29,772 nucleotides of DNA from Flavobacteriia bacterium. Its GTDB lineage: Bacteria; Bacteroidota; Bacteroidia; Flavobacteriales; Schleiferiaceae. Location of the stretch: contig CATILC010000232.1 in the NCBI GenBank assembly GCA_949516455.1, forward strand, positions 1 to 29,772, in the 5' to 3' direction. The position numbers and the translations under genes were made by a program. Of this stretch, positions 1-8,399 are shown in pieces (positions within the stretch are counted from its first letter, which is position 1; every line of letters begins with the position of its first letter). The notes under the pieces were generated by a model, which was not told where the DNA came from, did not search any database, and saw nothing but the letters and a program-made list of their open reading frames with translations.

Positions 1-1
1 A

Positions 2-661
2 GAGAAACTTTCTGTATCCCGACTGATGTTCGCCGTTTTGTTTGGTTCTTTCACATTGTATCTGCTGCCTGGCCTTTGGGGCGCCCCGCTTCATTTGATC
101 AGCGGCTTTCCACCCCCTCAATTCTACAGTGAACAGCCCAATCAAGGTGTCAGCGCGGTTTCCGCCGGAGCGGTTCTGGAAGTTCCTGAGGGCGCCGAGC
201 CTGATCACTGTCCGCATGCGCTGAATTGCTTTCACGATCTGGAGGAAGGGCTGGCGTATGCCCGGAGTGTACAGAAGCCGGTCATGCTCGATTTCACAGG
301 ATGGGGTTGTGTGAACTGCCGGAAGATGGAAGAGCAGGTGTGGAGCGATCCCCGCGTACTTCAGCGCCTGCGGGAAAAGGTCGTTCTGGTCTCCTTGTAC
401 GTGGATGAGCGGGTGAAGCTGCCGGTAGAAGAGCAGTATTACTCAGAGGTCCTCAAATCTCAGGTCAAGACGATCGGAAATAAGTGGAGTGCATTTCAGG
501 CAGAGAACTACCGAACCAATTCGCAGCCCTATTACGTCCTGATCGGGCACGAAGATCTGCGTCCATTGAACGAACCAACAGCCTACGACCCAGATATCCA
601 GTTGTTCGTGGATTGGCTCGATGATGGCGTTGCTGCCTTTCAATCGGAAAGTCAGGGCTGA
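2..661 (+). CDS. DsbD-like thiol-disulfide protein, C-terminal part (5' truncated by window)
   Basis: The reading frame is open to the left edge, so this is the C-terminal 219 residues of a longer protein. The visible part starts with the last hydrophobic membrane segment (FAVLFGSFTLYLLPGLWG). A linker and a thioredoxin-fold domain follow, with the motif TGWGCVNCRKME, whose CVNC is the redox-active CxxC. This order, membrane segments followed by a soluble thioredoxin domain, matches the Bacteroidota DsbD/CcdA-type proteins that pass electrons from the cytoplasm to periplasmic disulfides. The thioredoxin domain should lie in the periplasm. A second cysteine pair (CPHALNC) precedes the domain; I cannot tell whether it is functional. 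The N-terminal domain and the membrane core lie outside the window, so the exact subfamily is open. The next gene follows after 43 bases on the same strand. Confidence 0.85.
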   Translation, partial: EKLSVSRLMFAVLFGSFTLYLLPGLWGAPLHLISGFPPPQFYSEQPNQGVSAVSAGAVLEVPEGAEPDHCPHALNCFHDLEEGLAYARSVQKPVMLDFTGWGCVNCRKMEEQVWSDPRVLQRLREKVVLVSLYVDERVKLPVEEQYYSEVLKSQVKTIGNKWSAFQAENYRTNSQPYYVLIGHEDLRPLNEPTAYDPDIQLFVDWLDDGVAAFQSESQG

Positions 662-672
662 ATCCACCGAAT

Positions 673-680
673 GAACATTT
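673..680 (+). promoter_or_regulatory. possible -7 element for the YopX-domain gene
   Basis: AACATTTG differs from the Bacteroidota element TAnnTTTG at the first base only. It lies 24 bases before the start codon, in the short gap after the DsbD-like gene. Weak support. Confidence 0.25.
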
Positions 681-704
681 GGCCGCCTCCGCTCTTTTCC
701 TTTT

Positions 705-1118
705 ATGACAAATGAGTTGAGGTTCCGACTTCGCGATGGCGAAAAAGTGACAGGTTTTGTCCGGCGCATGCCAGCAGGGGGTGATTTCTTCTCTCGCGAT
801 GGCTTTTGGTGGACGGGAACCCCCTTGCCTTATGAGCAGATCGATGAGTGGACGGGCTGGAAGGACCTGAACCAGAAACACATTTTCGAATACGATATCG
901 TCAGCTGCAAGCTGGACCCAGAAGGGCCATCGGAAAAAGCCGCCGTCCTTTGGGACGAGGAAAAAGAGCGTTTCAGCCTGCGCCTTTTGGAAAGGGACAT
1001 GCACGTCCCCATGGAGATGGACGGAATCCGTATGTTCAATCCGCGGCAGCTCCGCGTGATCTCCTATCTCTTCATCAATCCAGACATCATGGAGCGCCTG
1101 GGCATCCAAGAGCGCTGA
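705..1118 (+). CDS. YopX-domain protein
   Basis: The protein has 137 residues and is soluble, with no signal peptide. The segment EWTGWKDLNQKHIFEYDIV (around residues 47-65) matches the core pattern of the YopX family, usually written YTGLKDKNGKEIYEGDIV. The C-terminal stretch ISYLFINPDIMERLG matches that family's closing pattern (a glycine or tyrosine, then NPEL). YopX proteins are known mainly from phages and prophages and have no settled biochemical function. Here the gene stands among housekeeping genes with no phage neighbours, ends 7 bases from the convergent methyltransferase gene, and follows a DsbD-like gene on the same strand. The assignment rests on motif recall; the role is unknown. 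Confidence 0.65.
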   Translation: MTNELRFRLRDGEKVTGFVRRMPAGGDFFSRDGFWWTGTPLPYEQIDEWTGWKDLNQKHIFEYDIVSCKLDPEGPSEKAAVLWDEEKERFSLRLLERDMHVPMEMDGIRMFNPRQLRVISYLFINPDIMERLGIQER

Positions 1119-1125
1119 ATGACCT

Positions 1126-1920
1126 TTAGGAAGAGGGTGGGGATTGCTGTCTGAGGTGTTCGTAGAGCACAACGGCCGCAGAGGCCGAAAGATTCAGTGA
1201 GTCCATTTCTTTTGCCATGGGGATCCTCAATGCTTGCATTCCCGCTCCGGTCCAGTCTTTACTCAATCCGGCGTGCTCGCCGCCGAACACAAAGGCCGAA
1301 CGATCGGTGAGCTGGGCCTCGAACAATGAGCTGCTTCCATCCAAGCGGCTGGTCCAGATCGACAAGCCCTGATCATTTAGGAATTCTTTGGCCTGTTCCG
1401 ATTCCAAATGCGCGTGCGGTACGCGAAAAACGGTTCCAACAGAGCTTCGAATGCAATTTGGGTTGTAGAAGTCTGTGGATGCGCCTGTTGTCAGTACGAG
1501 ATCGCACCCAGTGGCCAGAGCCGTTCGGAATAGGGCACCCAGATTTCCTGGTTTTTCAACTTGCTCGAGCACCAGGACCTTGTCATAAACCCCTTTGTAC
1601 AGTTCAGGCTTTGGTTTTTGTTCCATAATGGCCAGTGCCGAGCTGGCAGATCCCCGAACAGCCAGTGTATCGAACAGTTCCTCCTTCAGTCTTCGGACGT
1701 CGCCACTAAGAGGGAATTCGGGAAAGACTTCTTCAACAGATTGGTCTCCGCGCAGCAGCAGATATTTCGGCACATAAGCGCCCATCAGTGCATATTGGAT
1801 CTCCTGAATGCCCTCCACTGCCAAAAGTCCCTCTCGCTGCCGGCTTCGCTTGCGCTCGTGCAGCTCCGAATACAAGCGGACCACTGGATTCTGCGGGCTG
1901 TATAGAAGCTCTTTGTTCAC
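1126..1920 (-). CDS. TrmH/SpoU-family RNA 2'-O-methyltransferase
   Basis: This 264-residue protein carries the three SPOUT/SpoU motifs. Motif 1 is EKPGNLGALFRTA at about residues 122-134, including the conserved Asn and Arg. Motif 2 is FGGEHAGLS at about 212-220. Motif 3 is IPMAKEMDSLNLSASAAV at about 233-250. These form the knotted S-adenosylmethionine site and methylate a ribose 2'-OH in rRNA or tRNA. The N-terminal region (YSPQNPVVRLYSELHERKR) resembles the small substrate-binding domain of rRNA-type members. I chose the GTG at 1920 because the frame extends further upstream only by running through the upstream peptidase gene, and no ATG lies between that gene's stop and this GTG. The target nucleotide cannot be read from the sequence. 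It is last in a leftward run pheT-thiolase-peptidase-methyltransferase. Confidence 0.85.
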   Translation of the reverse strand: MNKELLYSPQNPVVRLYSELHERKRSRQREGLLAVEGIQEIQYALMGAYVPKYLLLRGDQSVEEVFPEFPLSGDVRRLKEELFDTLAVRGSASSALAIMEQKPKPELYKGVYDKVLVLEQVEKPGNLGALFRTALATGCDLVLTTGASTDFYNPNCIRSSVGTVFRVPHAHLESEQAKEFLNDQGLSIWTSRLDGSSSLFEAQLTDRSAFVFGGEHAGLSKDWTGAGMQALRIPMAKEMDSLNLSASAAVVLYEHLRQQSPPSS

Positions 1921-1978
1921 TGCCCGCTCATTTGGCCAATTGAAAAAGATTGAAAGGATGCAGGAACAAAAGCAGGTG

Positions 1979-2755
1979 TCAAAGGATGCGTTTGATGACC
2001 CGAAGTTCGTGGGTGTGTTTGTTTTCCGCCTTGTTGTAGATGCCTGTCTGATCGATGGAATCGATGCGCACTTTCCCACTGGCGTGCAATATCTGATTGT
2101 TGTCGAGCAGAATGCCGACATGGGTGATGCGCCCTTCCTCGTTGGCAAAGAAGGCGAGGTCGCCGGCAACGGACTCTTCGATGAAACTCAGCGCCTGTCC
2201 AAGCTCGGCCTGATCCTTTGCGTCCCGAGGCAGGTCCACACCTCCAAAGCGGTAGGCCATTTGGGTCAGACCCGAGCAATCGATACCGAAGGGAGATCGA
2301 CCGCCCCAGAGATAGGGTGTATTCAGATAGGTGAACGCCGCCGAAATGATGTTTTCCCGCTTGTTCGAAAAAGTTTCGACGGCTCCGGAGTACACATAGC
2401 TCCGATCACCAATGCGTCCTTTTCCCGTTTTGCCATCGAAGTCAGGGAGCAAGGACCCAAAACAGATCAAGGAATTTTCTTCGTTCCCCTCAAACCGAAG
2501 CATCTCCACCAGATCGGAACATATTCCGTCCTTCGAAGAGGCATTTTGAAAAGCATCTTCATCAATGGCTGTCCACTGTTTTCTGCAGAGCCAGCCTTGA
2601 TAGCCATCGTGGGTGCTTTGGATCTCGATCCATTTCTCCTTCTCTTGCAGAATAGTGAAGGTCTCTCCAAACAATAGCTGACTGACCATTTCTGAGGCGT
2701 CGGAAGGTTCGGCCCGAACGGGCACGACAGAGAGTGAAACGATCCCGAAGGCCAT
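1979..2755 (-). CDS. NlpC/P60 (C40) family peptidase with N-terminal SH3-like domain
   Basis: The protein has 258 residues. Residues 1-60 form a bacterial SH3-like segment (VPVRAEPSDASEMVSQLLFGE, then WIEIQ and GYQGW), which in this family binds cell-wall peptide or positions the enzyme. Residues 130-258 are the NlpC/P60 domain: the catalytic cysteine is in GIDCSGL (Cys160), the histidine in THVGI (His212), and the third polar residue is probably His224 in LHASG. Such enzymes cut gamma-D-glutamyl-diaminopimelate bonds in murein peptides. No signal peptide is visible, as is usual for this Bacteroidota subfamily, which suggests cytoplasmic recycling of imported muropeptides; that location is an inference. 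It starts 5 bases after the thiolase stop, so the two are probably cotranscribed. Confidence 0.88.
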   Translation of the reverse strand: MAFGIVSLSVVPVRAEPSDASEMVSQLLFGETFTILQEKEKWIEIQSTHDGYQGWLCRKQWTAIDEDAFQNASSKDGICSDLVEMLRFEGNEENSLICFGSLLPDFDGKTGKGRIGDRSYVYSGAVETFSNKRENIISAAFTYLNTPYLWGGRSPFGIDCSGLTQMAYRFGGVDLPRDAKDQAELGQALSFIEESVAGDLAFFANEEGRITHVGILLDNNQILHASGKVRIDSIDQTGIYNKAENKHTHELRVIKRIL

Positions 2756-2760
2756 TGAGA

Positions 2761-3936
2761 TCAGTTCCGTTCGAGGACCATGGCGCTAGCGCCACCGCCT
2801 CCATTGCAGATCCCTGCGGCCCCAAGTCGCGCCTTCTGTTGGCGGAGTACGTGGATCAGACTTACCAGTATGCGGGCTCCAGAGCAGCCCAGAGGATGCC
2901 CAAGGGAAACAGCGCCGCCATTGATATTGGTCCGCGCGCCATCGATGCCCAGCAGTTTGATGTTCGCCAGTCCGACGACCGAGAAGGCTTCATTCAACTC
3001 AAAGTATTCGATATCCTCCATCGCGAGTCCGGCCTTTTGGACCGCTATGGGCAGTGCCTTGGCCGGAGCAGTGGTGAACCACTCAGGCGCCTGTGCGGCA
3101 TCTGCATAAGAACGCACGGTAGCCAAGACTTCAAGTTCCAGCGCTTCCGCCTTTTCTCTGCTCATGAGGATCAGTGCCGCTGCTCCGTCGTTCAGTGTGG
3201 ATGCATTGGCAGCGGTGATGGTTCCATCTTTTTGGAATACAGGGCGCAAGGCAGGGATCTTATCGAAACGCACATTGCTGTATTCTTCATCGTGATCGAA
3301 GATGACCGGATCACCTTTTCGTTGAGGGATCTCCACTGGAACCACCTCATCGGCGAATTTTCCGTTTTCCCAGGCCGCTGCGCTGCGCTTGTATGATTCG
3401 ATGGCAAAGGCATCCTGTTCTTCACGGCTGAAGTTGTGCTCTTTGGCACAAAGTTCTGAGCAATTGCCCATGTGCGTCTGGTTGTAGACGTCCGTCAAAC
3501 CGTCCAGGACCATGCCGTCGCGCATCTTGATGTCGCCCAGTTTTTGTCCGTTTCGGGCGCTCACATAATGCGGAACCTGACTCATGTTCTCCATGCCTCC
3601 AGCGAGTACGACTTCCACATCACCGGAGCGAATGGCCTGAGCCGCCATGCTCACTGCTTTCATGCCGCTTGCGCAGACCTTGTTGATCGTCGTGCAAGGC
3701 ACATTTTCCCCGATGCCAGCGCCCATGGCCGCCTGGCGCGCAGGTGCCTGTCCGGTTCCGGCCTGAAGGACATTGCCCATGTACACTTCTTCGATGAGCT
3801 CAGGGCCAACGCCCGCTTTTTCAAGCGCTCCCCGAATGGCGGTGGCGCCAAGTTTTGGAGCTGAAATTCCTGAGAGACTTCCGAGGAAACTGCCGATGGG
3901 GGTGCGAACGGCAGACACGATGACCACTTCCTTCAT
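2761..3936 (-). CDS. acetyl-CoA C-acyltransferase (thiolase)
   Basis: This is a full-length thiolase of 391 residues. The nucleophilic cysteine is in INKVCASGMKA (Cys88), the histidine in VSLGHPLGCSG (His347), and the second catalytic cysteine in ICNGGGGAS (Cys377). These positions and the total length match biosynthetic-type acetyl-CoA acetyltransferases such as the Zoogloea enzyme almost exactly. The reaction is the reversible condensation or thiolysis of acetyl-CoA and acyl-CoA (acetoacetyl-CoA in the simplest case). It could work in beta-oxidation or in acetoacetyl-CoA synthesis; no beta-oxidation partner is present in the window to decide, so no gene symbol is given. It lies 49 bases downstream of pheT and 5 bases before the NlpC/P60 gene. 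Confidence 0.92.
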   Translation of the reverse strand: MKEVVIVSAVRTPIGSFLGSLSGISAPKLGATAIRGALEKAGVGPELIEEVYMGNVLQAGTGQAPARQAAMGAGIGENVPCTTINKVCASGMKAVSMAAQAIRSGDVEVVLAGGMENMSQVPHYVSARNGQKLGDIKMRDGMVLDGLTDVYNQTHMGNCSELCAKEHNFSREEQDAFAIESYKRSAAAWENGKFADEVVPVEIPQRKGDPVIFDHDEEYSNVRFDKIPALRPVFQKDGTITAANASTLNDGAAALILMSREKAEALELEVLATVRSYADAAQAPEWFTTAPAKALPIAVQKAGLAMEDIEYFELNEAFSVVGLANIKLLGIDGARTNINGGAVSLGHPLGCSGARILVSLIHVLRQQKARLGAAGICNGGGGASAMVLERN

Positions 3937-3985
3937 GGGGTTTGGTTTTTTGTTGTTCTAATGGGGTGAAGATAAGGTGGGTGGC

Positions 3986-6379
3986 TCATTGCCTCAATTC
4001 GGCTCCGAGCTGTTTTTTCACGAGCTGGATCACCTTTTCGATCCACGATTCGATCTCCTGATCGGTGAGGGTCTTTTCTTCACTTTGCAGCCATAGATTC
4101 AGGGCATAAGAGATCTTTCCTTCAGGCAGTCCTTTGCCTTCATATACATCGAACAGGCCAATGCGCTGAATGGGGCTTTTGGGAAGAGATCCAATGAGCT
4201 GTTGCAGATCCGAAAATGAAGTGGAACGATCCACCAAAAGGGCAATATCCCTTCGCGTCCCTGGAAACTTCGGCAGGTCTTTCAGCGATTTTGGCGCAGC
4301 CAGTGCCAGGGAACTCAGGCGCTCCCAGTCCAGGGATGCAAAGTAGATCTCGCCTTCGAGTCCAAAGGCTTTCTTCTTCTGTGTGCTGACGCCTTCCGCA
4401 TAGCCGATCTTTTGCTTTCCTACCGAGAACAGCAGCCTGTTGTCTTTCTGTTTTTCCTTCAGCTGAAGACCCAAGGTCGCTGCGCATCGATGGATGCCTT
4501 CCTTCAAGGTAAAGAGGTCGGCTGGATGAGTGGCTCGGTTCCAGTTTTCTGGTCGGTCGCTTCCACAGACCCAAAATGCCAGGAAGCTGTTTTCCCAATA
4601 CCGCTCGTCTTTCCTGTGGTAGGTCTTTCCAAACTCAAAGAGCTTGAGGTCGGTCACCCGATGGCTTTGATTTCTGGAGATCGTCTCCAGTCCGGCGGGA
4701 AGCGGGTCGTTCCTGAGCACGTCCAGATCGCTGCTCAGCGGATTCAAAAGGCCCACGCGTTGGTCTTCCGCGTAGTGCGCGCTCTTGTGGAGGGAATTGT
4801 GCAGGGTCTCCTGAAAGCCAAAAGCGACCAAGGCATCGGCCACCTTGTTCTTCAGTTCATGGGCCGGCTGCAAGGGGTCTGTGTCTGCCCGAAGCAACAC
4901 CTGCTCAGGGATCGGAATGCGGTCCAGTCCGTAGATGCGCAGAACTTCCTCCACGATGTCGGCTTCTTCGCGCACATCCACCCGATAGGGAGGGACCTGA
5001 AGTTTCCAGCTTTCGGGTGTTTCCTCCTCGATCTGTATCTCCAGAAGCTGCAAAATCCTTTTCATGTCCTCCGATGGGATCTGGTGGCCGGCCAGTTTCT
5101 GGACCCGTTCGGGCTGGATGCGAAGCTGGAAGTCTGGGAAGTGCTGCTGTCCGCTGTCGATCACCTTTGAGGCCACCTTTCCACAGGCAACTTCCTCGAG
5201 CAGCAGAGCCGCACGTTTGAGTGCATAGCCGCTCATATTGGGGTCGATCCCGCGTTCGTAGCGATAGGATGCATCGGTGTTCAGTCCCTGTCTCTTGGCT
5301 GTTTTTCGGATACGTACTGGATCGAAATAGGCCGATTCCAGGAAGATGGTGGTCGTACTGGAACGAACGCCGCTGTCCTGTCCGCCGAAGACCCCGCCAA
5401 TGCACATGGCCTCTTCCTCATTGCAGATGAGCAGATCATCCGGATGCAGGCTGCGTTCCTTTTCGTCCAGGGTGGTCAGCTTTTCTCCCTCTCGGGCAGT
5501 ACGGACAACGACTTTGTGCCCCTTGATGCGATCGTAGTCAAAAGCGTGGAGCGGATGCCCTGTTTCGTGAAGCACGAAATTGGTCACATCCACCACATTG
5601 TTGATCGGTTTGATCTGAATCGATTCCAAGGCTTTTTTCAGCCATTCAGGAGAATCTTTGACCTCCAATCCGCTGATGAGCAAACCGCAATAGTGCGGAC
5701 AGCCCTCTGGGTCCTCAATGGTCAGTTCGATGGGCAATTCCGCGGGCTGCTCTGAAAATACTTCCACGGAAGGCAATTGCAGGGCGGAGTTTTTTCCTCT
5801 GTACTGAAGGGCGGCGTGCAGGTCCCGGGCCACGCCGTAGTGTCCCATTGCATCTGCCCGGTTCGGCGTCAGGCCGATCTCCAGGCAATGGTCCTCATCC
5901 TCCGAAAAGAGGGAAGCGGCAGGTGTTCCCGCAGCATGTTGGCTGTCCAGCACACAGATCCCCTCGTGGCTGTCTCCGATCCCCAGTTCATCCTCGGCAC
6001 AGATCATTCCCTCAGAAATTTCCCCTCGGAGTTTGCTTTTTTTGATCTTGAACGGATCTCCATTATTTGGATGCAGCGTACACCCAACGGTTGCCACCAG
6101 TACGGTTTGTCCGGCCGTGGCATTGGGCGCACCGCAAACAATGGCAAGTGGCGCATCCGCTCCCACATCCACCTGAGTAACTTTCAGGCGATCGGCATTT
6201 GGATGCTGTTCGCAACTCAGTATTTTGCCAACGACCACTCCTTTCAAGCCACCTGGCAGGCCGCCGATGGAATGGATCTTTTCTGTTTCCAGACCGATCT
6301 CGGTCAGTATTTCGCCCGTTTCGACCGCATCCAGATCGAATTTCAGATACCTCTTCAGCCAGCTATGGGAAATGTTCAT
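3986..6379 (-). CDS. pheT: phenylalanine--tRNA ligase beta subunit
   Basis: The protein has 797 residues, the normal length for the bacterial beta subunit. In order: an N-terminal tRNA-binding OB-fold (around residues 45-150, with HPNADRLKVTQVDVG and a conserved ICAEDELGIG), the B3/B4 editing region (around 215-380), the B5 region (around 405-475), the catalytic-like core, and a C-terminal anticodon-binding FDX-ACB domain (around 700-795, KDLPKFPGTRRDIALLVD). Together with PheS it charges tRNA-Phe and edits mischarged tyrosine. pheS is not in the window, so the subunits are unlinked here. The ATG is preceded by a good TAnnTTTG promoter element with about 20 bases of leader. It diverges from rlmD and leads the leftward run through the thiolase. 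Confidence 0.97.
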   Translation of the reverse strand: MNISHSWLKRYLKFDLDAVETGEILTEIGLETEKIHSIGGLPGGLKGVVVGKILSCEQHPNADRLKVTQVDVGADAPLAIVCGAPNATAGQTVLVATVGCTLHPNNGDPFKIKKSKLRGEISEGMICAEDELGIGDSHEGICVLDSQHAAGTPAASLFSEDEDHCLEIGLTPNRADAMGHYGVARDLHAALQYRGKNSALQLPSVEVFSEQPAELPIELTIEDPEGCPHYCGLLISGLEVKDSPEWLKKALESIQIKPINNVVDVTNFVLHETGHPLHAFDYDRIKGHKVVVRTAREGEKLTTLDEKERSLHPDDLLICNEEEAMCIGGVFGGQDSGVRSSTTTIFLESAYFDPVRIRKTAKRQGLNTDASYRYERGIDPNMSGYALKRAALLLEEVACGKVASKVIDSGQQHFPDFQLRIQPERVQKLAGHQIPSEDMKRILQLLEIQIEEETPESWKLQVPPYRVDVREEADIVEEVLRIYGLDRIPIPEQVLLRADTDPLQPAHELKNKVADALVAFGFQETLHNSLHKSAHYAEDQRVGLLNPLSSDLDVLRNDPLPAGLETISRNQSHRVTDLKLFEFGKTYHRKDERYWENSFLAFWVCGSDRPENWNRATHPADLFTLKEGIHRCAATLGLQLKEKQKDNRLLFSVGKQKIGYAEGVSTQKKKAFGLEGEIYFASLDWERLSSLALAAPKSLKDLPKFPGTRRDIALLVDRSTSFSDLQQLIGSLPKSPIQRIGLFDVYEGKGLPEGKISYALNLWLQSEEKTLTDQEIESWIEKVIQLVKKQLGAELRQ

Positions 6380-6404
6380 TTGGGCCCTCTATTTTTAGGC
6401 GGAT

Positions 6405-6412
6405 CAAAGGTA
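6405..6412 (-). promoter_or_regulatory. -7 element of pheT
   Basis: On the minus strand this reads TACCTTTG, a perfect match to the Bacteroidota element TAnnTTTG, ending 25 bases before the pheT ATG. No convincing -33 TTG is visible. Confidence 0.6.
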
Positions 6413-6434
6413 ATGAGCCCACCCTACACCTAAG

Positions 6435-6442
6435 TATCTTTG
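6435..6442 (+). promoter_or_regulatory. -7 element of rlmD, predicting a leaderless mRNA
   Basis: TATCTTTG is a perfect TAnnTTTG match and ends only four bases (GCCC) before the rlmD ATG. Transcription would then start at or within a base or two of the A of the ATG. The same spacing occurs at holA and corA. Confidence 0.6.
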
Positions 6443-6446
6443 GCCC

Positions 6447-7886
6447 ATGCCAAAACACAAGCGTCTGATCCTTCCGGGCATTGCCTTGAACAGCGCAGGA
6501 GCCAAAGGGGTCGCAGTTGGAAGAACGGAAGAAGGCAAGGCCGTTATGGTCAAGGGTGCGGTGCCCGGTGATGTGGCCGACGTGCGCGTTGTCAGAAAGA
6601 AGAAGAGTCATTTGATGGGCGAAGTCGATCGCCTGATCGAGCCCTCTCCCTCGAGGACGGATCCAGCCTGTGCGCATTTCGAGCTTTGCGGCGGTTGCGT
6701 TTGGCAGAATATGATCTATGAGGATCAACTGAGGTGGAAAGACGATGAGGTGGTTCAGAACCTCAGGCGCATTGGGGGAGTAGAACCGCTCGAGCGGTCG
6801 GGCATACTGCCTGCTCCCATGAAATTCGGCTACCGCAACAAAATGGAGTTCAGTTTCTCTTCTGAGCGCTGGCTGTCGGCAGAAGAGATCGGCTCGGGCA
6901 GGGAGATCGAGGATCGACGTGCCTTGGGATTTCACATTCCCGGTCGGTGGGACAGGATCTTTGAAGTAGAGAATTGTTTGCTGCAGCCCGATCCTTCCAA
7001 TGCCATACGCAATCAGGTGGGTCAGTGGGCCAGAGAACACGACTGGAGTTTCTATCATCCAAGGGAGCGAACGGGTTGGTTGCGCAATCTGATGATCCGC
7101 AATAATCGGGAAGGCGATTTCATGGTCATGGTCCAGACGGCTTATCGGGACAGTGCGGCACGAAAGATCCTTGCCGACGGATTGCTGGCGTCATTTCCCC
7201 AAATATCATCTCTCTGGTTCGCAGTGAATGAAAAGACGAATGATGCCTGGTATGATCTGGACATGGAACTGATCAGCGGGCAGGAGGCGATCATTGAGAA
7301 GATGAAAGGGTGGAATGGGGGACCGGACATGCAGTTTCGCATCGGACCGAAGTCCTTTTATCAGACCAATCCCGAGCAGGCCTCAGAGCTTTATCGGATC
7401 GCTTTGGATATGTCGGGTATCGAAGAGGGATCGGTCGTTTACGATCTGTACAGTGGAACGGGAACCATCGCCCTGTACATGGCCCAACGCGCAGCTAAGG
7501 TCATTGGGGTGGAGGGCGTTGAGGAGGCCGTGCAGGATGCGAAGAAGAATGCAGCCTTGAATGGGATCGAGAATGCCCGCTTTTTCGCTGGCGATATGCG
7601 CAAGGTGCTCAATGAGGATTTCTTTGCGCGCGAAGGGGTCCCCGATGTGGTGATGACCGATCCGCCCAGGGAGGGAATGCATCCCGATGTGGTGGCTCAG
7701 TTGCTCAGTGCAGCACCGAAGAGGATCATCTATATCAGCTGTAATTCAGCCACCCAGGCGCGCGACATCGCCTTGTTGAAGGAGGCTTATCAGGTCAGCA
7801 AAAGTCAGGCGGTGGACATGTTCCCTCAGACCGCTCATGTAGAGAATGTCCTTTGTCTCGATCGCTTGGATGGGTCAAAGCCTTAA
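6447..7886 (+). CDS. rlmD: 23S rRNA (uracil-5)-methyltransferase, RlmD/RumA type
   Basis: The 479-residue protein has an N-terminal TRAM domain (about residues 10-65) for RNA binding. An iron-sulfur cluster motif follows, Cys75, Cys81 and Cys84 in CAHFELCGGCVW, with the fourth ligand Cys177 in VENCLL. The methyltransferase domain has the S-adenosylmethionine loop YDLYSGTGTIALY (about 332-344), TDPPREGMHP (about 404-413), the catalytic cysteine in YISCNSATQ (Cys432), and HVENV with the general base Glu466. This is the RumA/RlmD arrangement, which makes 5-methyluridine in 23S rRNA. Bacteroidota paralogues may target other uridines (RlmC or TrmA-like), so the site is inferred. A phosphoribosyltransferase gene follows after 9 bases. 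Confidence 0.88.
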   Translation: MPKHKRLILPGIALNSAGAKGVAVGRTEEGKAVMVKGAVPGDVADVRVVRKKKSHLMGEVDRLIEPSPSRTDPACAHFELCGGCVWQNMIYEDQLRWKDDEVVQNLRRIGGVEPLERSGILPAPMKFGYRNKMEFSFSSERWLSAEEIGSGREIEDRRALGFHIPGRWDRIFEVENCLLQPDPSNAIRNQVGQWAREHDWSFYHPRERTGWLRNLMIRNNREGDFMVMVQTAYRDSAARKILADGLLASFPQISSLWFAVNEKTNDAWYDLDMELISGQEAIIEKMKGWNGGPDMQFRIGPKSFYQTNPEQASELYRIALDMSGIEEGSVVYDLYSGTGTIALYMAQRAAKVIGVEGVEEAVQDAKKNAALNGIENARFFAGDMRKVLNEDFFAREGVPDVVMTDPPREGMHPDVVAQLLSAAPKRIIYISCNSATQARDIALLKEAYQVSKSQAVDMFPQTAHVENVLCLDRLDGSKP

Positions 7887-7891
7887 TTTCG
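7884..7891 (+). promoter_or_regulatory. possible internal -7 element for the phosphoribosyltransferase gene
   Basis: TAATTTCG differs from TAnnTTTG at one base, begins with the TAA stop codon of rlmD, and ends four bases before the next ATG, the same spacing as at rlmD, holA and corA. Confidence 0.35.
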
Positions 7892-7895
7892 CTTC

Positions 7896-8399
7896 ATGCA
7901 GGAACGATCACTGATCCTCGATGATCATCAGGTGAACCTCAGGCTTCAGCGAATGGCCTGGGAGATACTCGAGGTGGCGGGCGATCCATGCGATCTTGTC
8001 GTGGCGGGCATACAGGGCATGGGTCATGTGCTGGCCGAGCAGTTGGCAGACCGCATCGAAAGCTCGGGCACAACATCCTGTTCGCTTACGCGCATCGAAT
8101 TGGGCAGGCCCGAAAAGCCGGGCGATCCATTCACTTTGAGCCAGCCGCTGGATGTGGTGGCCGACAAATGGGTGGTCCTGGTGGATGATGTGACCAATAC
8201 CGGTGTCACGCTGGCGCATGCGCTCACACCCTTTCTTCAGCAACCGACCCGCGGCATCAGCATGGCCGTTCTGGTCGACAGGGAACACCATCGCTATCCT
8301 GTTCGGGCAGATATACAGGGGCTTTCCCTGGCAACCACGCTGCAGGAGCATATCGATGTGCAGTGGGACGGCAAAGCCTGGTCGGTCTACCTCTCCTAG
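7896..8399 (+). CDS. phosphoribosyltransferase-family protein (PyrR-like)
   Basis: The protein has 167 residues. The 13-residue PRPP-binding motif of type I phosphoribosyltransferases is clear at about residues 92-105 (WVVLVDDVTNTGVT), with two acidic residues and the TNTG phosphate loop. An upstream loop VVAGIQGMGHVLAEQL fits the flexible N-terminal part, and the length and layout resemble PyrR or a purine-type enzyme. The substrate base is not evident, and PyrR-like members in Bacteroidota may be enzymes, regulators or neither. It follows rlmD after 9 bases and converges with aroK, sharing a CTAG that holds both stop codons. Confidence 0.8.
   Translation: MQERSLILDDHQVNLRLQRMAWEILEVAGDPCDLVVAGIQGMGHVLAEQLADRIESSGTTSCSLTRIELGRPEKPGDPFTLSQPLDVVADKWVVLVDDVTNTGVTLAHALTPFLQQPTRGISMAVLVDREHHRYPVRADIQGLSLATTLQEHIDVQWDGKAWSVYLS

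Noticed and set aside
1921..2169. N-terminal extension of the TrmH-like protein
   Set aside because: The extension overlaps the NlpC/P60 coding region and has a Ser/Cys/Thr-rich composition unlike the family.
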